Source of the DNA: Demequinaceae bacterium UBA4004
GTDB taxonomy: Bacteria; Actinomycetota; Actinomycetes; Actinomycetales; Demequinaceae
Length of the DNA: 6,201 nt
Direction of reading: 5' to 3'
Assembly: GCA_002384765.1 (NCBI GenBank)
Contig: DGBM01000081.1
Span: 1 to 6,201, forward strand
Positions 1 through 5,461 of the stretch are shown here, one piece after another; the first letter of the stretch is position 1; every line of letters starts with the position of its first letter. The notes beneath the pieces were generated by a model, which was given only the letters and a program-made list of their open reading frames with translations, did not search any database and had not been told where the DNA came from. A program made the position numbers and the translations under genes.

Positions 1-1
1 C

Positions 2-292
2 CGTTCGGATCTGCTCGATGTGATCGACGTCGATGCCGCGATCGCCTTCCTCCGCGCGAACCCCATGACACACGTCCTCCCTGATGGCAGCGAGGTTGCC
101 GTGGTTCCAGGCAGTCCCTACTGGACGGCCGACTATGAGTACGAGTTGGCATTCCAGAAGGCATTCCAGGACGGGTTGCGGGCCGACCTTGCCGCCGAGG
201 GTTACGACCTGAACTCCCTCACGTCCTTCGAGGAAGGCTTCACCTGCCCCGGCGCCGACAACCCCGACTGGATGGACCAAGCGGGTGGCTGA
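2..292 (+). CDS. Hypothetical protein, 3' part (5' end outside window)
   Basis: I do not recognise this protein. The frame is open to the left edge: the codons before the GTG at position 20 read R-S-D-L-L-D with no stop, and no ribosome binding site precedes that GTG, so the gene most likely begins upstream of the window. The visible 96 or so residues are acidic and soluble, with many Asp, Glu and aromatic residues (for example YWTADYEYELAFQKAF), no membrane segment and no signal peptide. There is one cysteine, in the motif FTCPGADNPDW close to the C terminus, so it does not carry the HxxxCxxC motif of zinc-binding anti-sigma factors in the visible part. Its stop codon lies inside the start of the sigma factor gene (8-nt overlap), which implies one transcript and probable translational coupling. 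Codon use resembles that of the neighbours, so it is probably a real gene. Its function is unknown. Confidence 0.6.
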   Translation, partial: RSDLLDVIDVDAAIAFLRANPMTHVLPDGSEVAVVPGSPYWTADYEYELAFQKAFQDGLRADLAAEGYDLNSLTSFEEGFTCPGADNPDWMDQAGG

Positions 293-806
293 CCTTACCC
301 CCGCGCTCGACGCGAATGCCGGTGCGCTGCTGAGTTACCTTGAGCGGCGCATCGGCATCGACGACGCGCCCGATGCGCTCGTGGAGGTCATGACCGTGGT
401 GTGGCGGCGCGAGGCCGACCTCCCCTCGGATGAGATCGACGTGCGCATGTGGATGTTCGGGATCGCCAAGGGGGTGGTGGCTAACGCGGCGCGCGGCAAG
501 GTGCGGCGCGCCAAGCTCGCCGACCGGCTGCGCGCGGTGACTGCGGTGTCTAGCGGTGCTGGGTCGAGTGGCGCGGCACCTGCCGCAGATCACGGCCACG
601 AAGTACGCGACGCGATCTCCCGGCTTGACCCCGAGCTCGCCGAAGTGGTGCGCCTGTTCCACTGGGACGGTTTCAGCCTGGGTGAAGTGGCGCAGCTCGA
701 GGGCATCCCCGCATCCACCGTACGTAGCCGCTATGCGCGCGCCAAAAGGGAGCTCGCGACCGCGCTCGGCGCGCAAGACCGGGACTCGGTCGCGAGGCGG
801 GCGTAA
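285..806 (+). CDS. ECF-type RNA polymerase sigma-70 family factor
   Basis: A 173-residue protein with the two-domain layout of ECF sigma factors. Residues about 11-80 match region 2: DAPDALVEVMTVVWRR corresponds to the helix that binds core polymerase, and RMWMFGIAKGVVANAARGK to the -10 recognition helix. A loose linker rich in Ala, Ser and Gly covers about 85-104. Residues 106-162 are region 4, with the helix-turn-helix SLGEVAQLEGIPASTVRSRY followed by ARAKRELATAL. The GTG start at 285 is chosen because region 2 begins only about ten residues later and the next Met (residue 37) is inside it. A weak ggatgga lies 8 nt upstream, and the start overlaps the end of the preceding gene, so coupling is likely. 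The protein should direct polymerase to a small set of promoters; the targets cannot be read from here. Sigma factors of this kind usually sit beside an anti-sigma gene, and none follows: the next gene is convergent. The family call is firm, the subgroup unknown. Confidence 0.88.
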   Translation: MADLTPALDANAGALLSYLERRIGIDDAPDALVEVMTVVWRREADLPSDEIDVRMWMFGIAKGVVANAARGKVRRAKLADRLRAVTAVSSGAGSSGAAPAADHGHEVRDAISRLDPELAEVVRLFHWDGFSLGEVAQLEGIPASTVRSRYARAKRELATALGAQDRDSVARRA

Positions 807-860
807 TCCCCTTGGAGTGGGCCCCCGTCACGAGCGTTGCAGCTCCAGCAGGGCCGGCTC

Positions 861-950
861 CGTGAAGATCTCACTACTCAGCGTGCATCGGCGCTGCCGG
901 GCACCCTTGGCGAGGCGCGTGCGGGTCGAACCAGTAGTGAGTTCTTCACG
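861..950. repeat. 18-bp imperfect inverted repeat around a 54-nt spacer
   Basis: The left arm CGTGAAGATCTCACTACT (861-878) and the right arm AGTAGTGAGTTCTTCACG (933-950) pair at 17 of 18 positions; the only mismatch is T869 against T942. The arms are clearly less GC-rich than the surrounding DNA. The 54-nt spacer is GC-rich and has no strong hairpin of its own that I could find. There is no target-site duplication next to the arms and no T-run after either one. It lies between the convergent sigma factor gene and pmmB, where it could act as a terminator or processing stem for both transcripts, a structured RNA, a paired protein-binding site, or a small mobile or repeat element. The inverted repeat itself is certain; its role is not. 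Confidence 0.85.
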
Positions 951-1020
951 CGGACGCAGGATTCGGCCGCCGGGCGGGAGCCGAGCGCGTCACAGCAGGT
1001 GCCCCTCGCAGGGAAGACCT

Positions 1021-2730
1021 CTAGACCCCGAGCAACTTCTCCACATCGGCGCTCAGTGCTGTCATCGCGACCCCGGCGGCGGCGCGCGCACTGCGCACAT
1101 CTCCACCGGTGACCGGCTCAATGACCTCGAGGTACGCCTTGACCTTGGGCTCCGTGCCCGAGGGCCTGATGATCACCCGCGCGCCCGACTCGGCGGCCAG
1201 GTGCAGCCCGTTGGTGGGAGGCAGTCCCGCGAAGCCGTCGTTCATGTCGTCGGTTGCGGTCACGGGCGAGCCGGCCAGGGTCGAGGGCGGCTCGCCCAGC
1301 AGCCGCGACATCAGCTCCGGGATCTGCGAGAGATCGTCGAACCGCGCGGAGACCTGCGAGGACAGATAGACGCCGTAGTGGCGAGCGAGGTCGTCGATCG
1401 CGTCGGCCAGGGTGCGGCCGTCGGCCTTCAGTTCGGACACCATCTCCGCGATCAGCACCGCGGTGGAGACGCCGTCCTTGTCGAGCACCACGTCCGGCGC
1501 CACGCAGTAGCCCAGGGCCTCCTCGTACCCGTAGACCAGATGGGGTGCCCGGGAGATCCACTTGAAGCCCGTCAGCGTGCTCGCATGGGCCAGCCCGTGG
1601 CGCCTGGCGATCGCCACCAACTGCTGGGACGAGACGATCGAGTTGGCCAGAGTCGCGAGAGGCTCACCCGCGAGTGCGGCCGCCATCCGCTCGCCCAACA
1701 ACGAGCCGACCACGTCGCCGTGCAGCATCCGCCACTCACCGTCGATCACCGTGGCCACCGCACATCGGTCCGTGTCCGGGTCATTGGCGATCACCACGTC
1801 GGCGTCGATGGTGGTCGCCAGCTTGAGGGCCAGGTCGATGGCGCCGGGCTCCTCCGGGTTGGGGAACGCGACGGTCGGGAACTCCGGATCGGGCTCGGCC
1901 TGCTCGGGCACCGAGGTGAGGTCGGCAAAGCCCGCGGCGGTCAGCGCCTTGCGGACGGTCGCGTCGCCGACGCCGTGGATGGGCGTGAGCACCACCTTGA
2001 GGCCCGCGCGGCGCTGGCTCACGTCTCCGGACGGCGGGGGAACCAGGGCGGCGACCTTGGCCGCGTACTCGTCGACGATGCTGGGGGAGAGAATCTCCCA
2101 GCCCGACGTCGCGCGCTGCACGCCGGCCACGGCGTCGACCGCCTCGATCAGCTTCGCGATGGCGGCGTCATGTGGAGGGACGATCTGCGCGCCCGCCGCC
2201 TCGGGCGTGATCGACGCGCCCAGGTACACCTTGTAGCCGTTGTCCCACGCGGGATTGTGGGACGCGGTGACCATGACGCCGGCGTCGGCGCCCAGCGCGC
2301 GCACCGCATAGGCGAGCACGGGCGTGGGCAGGGGGGACGGCAATAGCAGCGCCCGATGCCCGGCGGCCACGGCGACCGCGACGGTGTCGTGAGCAAAATC
2401 AGTCGAGCCGTGGCGGGCGTCGTAGCCGACCACGATCGTGCCCGGGCGGCCGAGTTGGGCGGTCACGTAGGAGGAGAGCCCCGACGCCGCGCGAATGACC
2501 ACGGCGCGGTTCATGCGGTGGGGCCCGGCGCCCAGGCGCCCCCGCAGACCGGCGGTACCAAACTGCAGCAGGCCGGACATGCGATCGGCTAGGTCGGCCA
2601 CGGCATCGTCGTCGCCGGCCGCGATCGACTCGAGCACCGCTTGGAGTTCCGCCCGGGTGACGGGGTCCGGGTCGTCGGCCAGCCATTGGGCGGCCGCGAC
2701 GGCCGCGTCGTCGATCTCGGAAACGTCCAC
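1021..2730 (-). CDS. pmmB: Phospho-sugar mutase, PGM2/PmmB type (phosphomannomutase/phosphoglucomutase or phosphopentomutase)
   Basis: A 569-residue cytoplasmic member of the alpha-D-phosphohexomutase superfamily, which moves a phosphate between C1 and C6 (or C5) of a sugar through a phosphoserine. The four signature loops are present in order: TASHNP at 155-160 with catalytic Ser157, DPDTDR at 317-322 (Mg2+ ligands), GYEEALGY at 401-408 (sugar specificity loop) and RPSGTEPK at 522-529 (phosphate binding). FGTAGLRG at 57-64 and the form TASHNPAWDNGYKVY mark the long PGM2-type branch, and the length is normal for it. The GTG start at 2730 is supported by a Shine-Dalgarno site ending 8 nt upstream. 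The gene begins 2 nt after the punA stop, so the two are co-transcribed. That pairing suggests a role in converting the ribose-1-phosphate or deoxyribose-1-phosphate made by PunA to the 5-phosphate, as human PGM2 does; hexose phosphate activity is the alternative. Family assignment is firm, substrate is inferred. Confidence 0.93.
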   Translation of the reverse strand: MDVSEIDDAAVAAAQWLADDPDPVTRAELQAVLESIAAGDDDAVADLADRMSGLLQFGTAGLRGRLGAGPHRMNRAVVIRAASGLSSYVTAQLGRPGTIVVGYDARHGSTDFAHDTVAVAVAAGHRALLLPSPLPTPVLAYAVRALGADAGVMVTASHNPAWDNGYKVYLGASITPEAAGAQIVPPHDAAIAKLIEAVDAVAGVQRATSGWEILSPSIVDEYAAKVAALVPPPSGDVSQRRAGLKVVLTPIHGVGDATVRKALTAAGFADLTSVPEQAEPDPEFPTVAFPNPEEPGAIDLALKLATTIDADVVIANDPDTDRCAVATVIDGEWRMLHGDVVGSLLGERMAAALAGEPLATLANSIVSSQQLVAIARRHGLAHASTLTGFKWISRAPHLVYGYEEALGYCVAPDVVLDKDGVSTAVLIAEMVSELKADGRTLADAIDDLARHYGVYLSSQVSARFDDLSQIPELMSRLLGEPPSTLAGSPVTATDDMNDGFAGLPPTNGLHLAAESGARVIIRPSGTEPKVKAYLEVIEPVTGGDVRSARAAAGVAMTALSADVEKLLGV

Positions 2731-2732
2731 GG

Positions 2733-3527
2733 CTACATCTTCCCCACGATGTCGGCGAGCAGTCGCGAGATGCGGGGAGCGGCGGCGGCGCCGGCGTCCA
2801 GTACCTCTTGGTGGTTGAGCTCGTCCGTGCCGATGCCGGCGGCCAGGTTGGTGACGAGCGAGAGGCCCAGCACCTCAAGGCCCGCCTCGCGCGCCGCGAT
2901 GACCTCAAGCGCGGTAGACATTCCGACCAGGTCGGCGCCCATGATGGTGGCCATCGTGACCTCGGCGGGAGTCTCGTATTGCGGACCCGTGAATTGCGCG
3001 TAGACGCCCTCGATCAGGTCGCCGTCGACGCTGCGGGCCAGGTCGCGCAGGCGGGGGGAGTAAGCGTCGCCCATCGGCACAAAGGTCGCACCCTCAAGCG
3101 GCGTGGCGCCCGTGAGGTTCAGGTGGTCGGAGATCAGGACCACCGACCCGGGGCCGACGTGGGGGCGGGTGGAGCCGCACCCGTTGGTGACGACGAGCTG
3201 CGTGCAACCCGCTGCGGCCGCCATGCGCACCGCGTGGGTCACGGTCGCCGCGTCCCGCGACTGGTAGAAGTGCTGGCGGGCGCCCAGCACGAGCACCCTC
3301 TTGCCACTCGGAGTCAGGAGAGAACGGAAGGTGGAATGATGCCCGGCGACGGCGTGCCCCGTGAACCCCGGAACGTCGGATGCCTCGACGGAGGCGACCT
3401 CATCACCAATCACCTCGGCGGCTCCACCCCAGCCCGAACCCAGGATCAAGGCGATGTCATGGGAGGGCACGCCGGTGCGGTCGGCAAGGAGGGTGGCGGC
3501 TTCGGCCGCGAGTGCGTGTGCAGACAT
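2733..3527 (-). CDS. punA: Purine nucleoside phosphorylase (trimeric PNP family)
   Basis: A 264-residue cytoplasmic enzyme that splits purine (deoxy)nucleosides with phosphate into the free base and (deoxy)ribose-1-phosphate. Motifs of the trimeric PNP family appear in order: LILGSGWGG with the phosphate-binding Ser31; GARQHFYQ at 82-89 with Arg84 and His86 in the positions of the phosphate and ribose ligands; VVTNGCGST at 112-120; ISDHLNLTGATPL at 132-144; YAQFTGPQYETPAE at 176-189, whose Glu185 is the expected purine-binding glutamate; GMSTALE at 202-208; VTNLAAG at 225-231; and NHQEVL near 238-243. The frame is open back to a GTG at 3599, but the ATG at 3527 gives the usual family N terminus, about 25 residues before the glycine loop, and sits right behind a likely -10 element. 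pmmB follows after 2 nt. The TNGCGST stretch differs from the common TNAAGG form; this looks like a lineage variant rather than a defect. Confidence 0.93.
   Translation of the reverse strand: MSAHALAAEAATLLADRTGVPSHDIALILGSGWGGAAEVIGDEVASVEASDVPGFTGHAVAGHHSTFRSLLTPSGKRVLVLGARQHFYQSRDAATVTHAVRMAAAAGCTQLVVTNGCGSTRPHVGPGSVVLISDHLNLTGATPLEGATFVPMGDAYSPRLRDLARSVDGDLIEGVYAQFTGPQYETPAEVTMATIMGADLVGMSTALEVIAAREAGLEVLGLSLVTNLAAGIGTDELNHQEVLDAGAAAAPRISRLLADIVGKM
2739..2745 (-). promoter_or_regulatory. Ribosome binding site of pmmB
   Basis: On the - strand ggggaag ends 8 nt before the GTG at 2730. It lies inside the last codons of punA, whose stop is only 2 nt before this GTG. The good spacing supports the GTG start and coupled translation of the two genes. 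Confidence 0.65.
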
Positions 3528-3533
3528 GGAAAT

Positions 3534-3539
3534 AGCGTA
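3534..3539 (-). promoter_or_regulatory. Probable -10 element of a leaderless punA-pmmB transcript
   Basis: On the - strand TACGCT fits the actinobacterial TANNNT -10 pattern and is separated by only 6 nt (atttcc) from the punA ATG at 3527. Transcription would then begin at or next to the A of the ATG, giving mRNA without a leader. No Shine-Dalgarno site lies at normal distance (a gggag is 13 nt away), in agreement with this. The -35 position shows no good match to TTGACA. Confidence 0.45.
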
Positions 3540-3601
3540 TCTCCCGGCCTCGCACCCACCTAGGACCAGGTCAGCCGCGCGTAGCGACACCGCCCTCACA
3601 G

Positions 3602-3617
3602 TGGGACCATGGTCCCA
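3602..3617. promoter_or_regulatory. 16-bp perfect palindrome at the lpdA start codon
   Basis: TGGGACCATGGTCCCA is identical to its reverse complement. Its last base is the A of the lpdA ATG, so it occupies the whole region where a ribosome binding site should be. It could be an operator for a dimeric repressor or, in RNA, a pairing element that affects initiation; with no unpaired loop a single-strand hairpin would have to open its centre. The palindrome is seen directly, the function is inferred. Confidence 0.5.
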
Positions 3618-5017
3618 TGGTGAATGTGGTCATTGTCGGGGGAGGGCCCGGCGGTTATGAGGCGGCCCTGGTCGCGAAAGCGGCGGGAGCCGACGTCACG
3701 CTCGTGGAGCGGCAGGGCCTCGGAGGCAACGCCGTGCTCACGGACGTGGTGCCGTCCAAGACGGTGATCGCGACCGCGGAGTGGCTCACGATCGCGGATC
3801 GCGCAGGGCAACTGGGCATTCGCGATACTCGCGGGCACGCCACGGGAGGCGCGAACCATCACACGGTGGACCTTGGCGCCGTCAACGAGCGCGTCACGCG
3901 CCTTGCCGACCGCCAGAGTTCCGACATCCATGCGCGGCTCGAGCGCGAAGGAGTGGTGGTGGTACGGGGAACCGCGCAACTGACGTCTCCGTCGACGGTG
4001 GCAGTCGACGGCACGGAGCTTCACGCCGACGCCATTCTGCTGGCGCTCGGGGCCCGGCCCCGGATACTGCCCGGCTGCGAGCCCGATGGGGAACGCATCT
4101 TTACGTGGACGCAGCTGTACGCACTGCAGGAGCTCCCCGAGCACCTGATCGTGGTGGGTTCGGGCGTGACAGGTGCCGAGTTTGCGGGCGCCTACCGGAC
4201 CCTTGGCGCGCGGGTCACACTCATTTCCTCGGGCGACCGCGTGCTCGCCACCCAGGATCCCGAGGCGGCCGCCGCGGTGCAGGACGAGTTTGCCCGCCGC
4301 GGCATGACGGTGCTGGGCGGTGCCCGGGCCGCGTCCGTCGAGGCGGTCGCCGGCGGAGTGCGTGTCACGCTGGCCGACGGCCGCGTGATCGAGGGTTCTC
4401 ACTGCCTGATGGCGGTCGGAGCGATCCCCAACACGGAGGATGTCGGCTTGGCCCACGCCGGCGTGGACGTCGACGCTCGCGGATACATCGAGGTGGACCG
4501 CGTGTCGCGCACGAACGCCAAGGGCATCTACGCCGCGGGCGACTGCACCGGAGTGCTGCAACTCGCGTCGGTGGCGGCCACCCAGGGTCGGATTGCCATG
4601 GCCCACGCCTTGGGCGATGCAGTCAAGCCGCTCGATCTGCGTGAGGTGGCATCGAACGTCTTCACGCTTCCGGAAATCGCGTCCGTGGGCGCGACGGAGG
4701 CGGACCTCCAGCGACGCGGCATCTTCTATGAGGTCTCCAGGTTGGACCTGGCCCGCAATCCGCGTGCCAAGATGCTGGGCATCGAGCACGGGTTCGTCAA
4801 GATCTTCGGCCACACGGTCACCGGCCAGATCCTGGGGGCCGTGGTGGTGGGGCCGCGCGCGGGCGAGAGCATCTTCCCCCTCACGCTCGCCGTCACGCAT
4901 CACCTCACGGTTGACGACGTGGCGTCGGCGTTCACCGTCTACCCGTCCTTGGCGGGAACCATCGCCGAGGCGGCACGCCGGCTCCACACCATGACCGACG
5001 GCGACGGGACGCGCTGA
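3617..5017 (+). CDS. lpdA: LpdA-type NAD(P)H:quinone reductase (flavoprotein of the disulfide reductase family without redox cysteines)
   Basis: A 466-residue FAD enzyme with the fold of lipoamide dehydrogenase. The FAD site GGGPGG is at 8-13, the NAD(P)H Rossmann motif VVGSGVTGAEF at 179-189, the second FAD motif GIYAAGDCTG at 303-312, and the dimerisation domain runs from about 345 to the end. Where true dehydrogenases have the CxxxxC redox pair before PSK, this protein reads GLGGNAVLTDVVPSK (34-48), with neither cysteine. The C-terminal His-Pro motif is replaced by VYPSLAGTIAEAARRL (441-456), with Tyr for the catalytic His. Both changes, and the stretch RILPGCEPDGERIFTW, match what I recall of M. 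tuberculosis LpdA (Rv3303c), an NAD(P)H:quinone reductase linked to oxidative stress defence. Disulfide or lipoamide reduction is therefore unlikely. It is divergent from punA, with 89 bp between the two starts. The ATG at 3617 places the glycine motif at the usual distance, but there is no clear ribosome binding site. Confidence 0.92.
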   Translation: MVNVVIVGGGPGGYEAALVAKAAGADVTLVERQGLGGNAVLTDVVPSKTVIATAEWLTIADRAGQLGIRDTRGHATGGANHHTVDLGAVNERVTRLADRQSSDIHARLEREGVVVVRGTAQLTSPSTVAVDGTELHADAILLALGARPRILPGCEPDGERIFTWTQLYALQELPEHLIVVGSGVTGAEFAGAYRTLGARVTLISSGDRVLATQDPEAAAAVQDEFARRGMTVLGGARAASVEAVAGGVRVTLADGRVIEGSHCLMAVGAIPNTEDVGLAHAGVDVDARGYIEVDRVSRTNAKGIYAAGDCTGVLQLASVAATQGRIAMAHALGDAVKPLDLREVASNVFTLPEIASVGATEADLQRRGIFYEVSRLDLARNPRAKMLGIEHGFVKIFGHTVTGQILGAVVVGPRAGESIFPLTLAVTHHLTVDDVASAFTVYPSLAGTIAEAARRLHTMTDGDGTR

Positions 5018-5026
5018 CGGACGCTA

Positions 5027-5056
5027 GGTCACGAGCGATACGCCAACGTCATGACC
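5027..5056. terminator. Possible bidirectional terminator between convergent genes
   Basis: Arms GGTCACGA (5027-5034) and TCATGACC (5049-5056) pair at 7 of 8 positions around a 14-nt loop. An outer pair, GCTAGGT (5023-5029) and ACCTAGC (5062-5068), is perfect over 7 bp, shares the GGT of the inner stem, and includes the stop codon of the lipoprotein gene, so two alternative folds exist. No T-run follows on either strand. Its place between the ends of lpdA and the lipoprotein gene suits a terminator for both. Confidence 0.35.
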
Positions 5057-5063
5057 GGAACAC

Positions 5064-5444
5064 CTAGCCCGCGTCGGTCGCGACAAAGTCGGCACGGATG
5101 TCATCGCCATCCATGCCTGGGTCGCACGACGTGACGTACGTGCCGGGTTCCAGTTGGGCGACAAGGTCCCGCGTGAGGCCGGGCCCGACGTTCTCCACTT
5201 CGGCCACGATCGTGGTGCCGTCGGCCTCGTACACATAGAACTCGGTTTCCTGGGAGCCGTCATTCGTCACGGAGAAGACGACGTTGCCTGCGGGTGCGGA
5301 CGCCTGGGCGACCACGCAGCTGTCGTCGGTGGAGGACACCGCCACGGTGAGGTCGCCCCCGGAACTCGAAGCGGTGCATGCGGTGGCGGCAAGGGCAGAG
5401 ACGGGCAGGAGGCAGGCAAGCGCCCACCTGTGGGTGGTGTTCAT
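5064..5444 (-). CDS. Small lipoprotein with a single EfeO-type cupredoxin domain
   Basis: A 126-residue exported protein. Residues 1-22 form a signal peptide: a short N region with Arg6, a hydrophobic core ACLLPVSALAA, and an ATAC lipobox-like site that makes Cys23 the likely lipidated residue (the -3 Ala is less usual than Leu). A Ser/Gly-rich spacer leads to a cupredoxin-like beta domain over about 31-123. It shows the features of the N-terminal domain of EfeO iron-uptake proteins: DDSCVV with Cys43, FSVTNDGSQETEFYVYE, EVENVGPGLTRDL, and GTYVTSCDPGM with Cys107 and Met111. These Cys, Glu and Met residues are plausible metal ligands. The C-terminal M75 peptidase-like domain of full EfeO is absent, and the protein stops right after the cupredoxin fold. 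The start ATG has a good ribosome binding site (aagga, 6 nt away). It lies 17 nt downstream of efeU, so it probably hands iron, or possibly copper, to that permease. Confidence 0.85.
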   Translation of the reverse strand: MNTTHRWALACLLPVSALAATACTASSSGGDLTVAVSSTDDSCVVAQASAPAGNVVFSVTNDGSQETEFYVYEADGTTIVAEVENVGPGLTRDLVAQLEPGTYVTSCDPGMDGDDIRADFVATDAG

Positions 5445-5461
5445 GGTGATTCCTTGTCAGT

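Noticed and set aside
921..932. GGGTCGAACC, resembling the T-loop of a tRNA
   Set aside because: No acceptor stem, anticodon arm or D arm can be placed around it on either strand.
962..985. GC-rich hairpin (TCGGC 963-967 with GCCGA 980-984) as a terminator of pmmB
   Set aside because: Only 5 bp pair cleanly, the inner part is irregular and no T-run follows; such pairs are common by chance at this GC content.
1003..1013. Small hairpin CCCT-CGC-AGGG just beyond the pmmB stop codon
   Set aside because: A 4-bp stem is too short to support a terminator call.
556..2346. Long + strand open frame of 596 codons covering the sigma gene end and the antisense of pmmB
   Set aside because: It reads as low-complexity Arg/Gly/His-rich protein with no family resemblance and is a shadow of pmmB, whose complete motifs are on the opposite strand.
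3533..3538. TAGCGT on the + strand as a -10 element for lpdA
   Set aside because: It fits TANNNT but is simply the other strand of the punA -10 region, and no -35 match is seen; the lpdA promoter stays unassigned.
3558..3571. Short inverted repeat ACCT-AGGACC-AGGT in the punA/lpdA intergenic region
   Set aside because: The arms are only 4 bp long and it has no clear relation to a promoter; likely chance.
3596..4987. Long - strand open frame of 463 codons opposite lpdA
   Set aside because: Its composition is typical of an antisense frame in high-GC DNA, and the + strand encodes a complete, well-conserved flavoprotein over the same bases.
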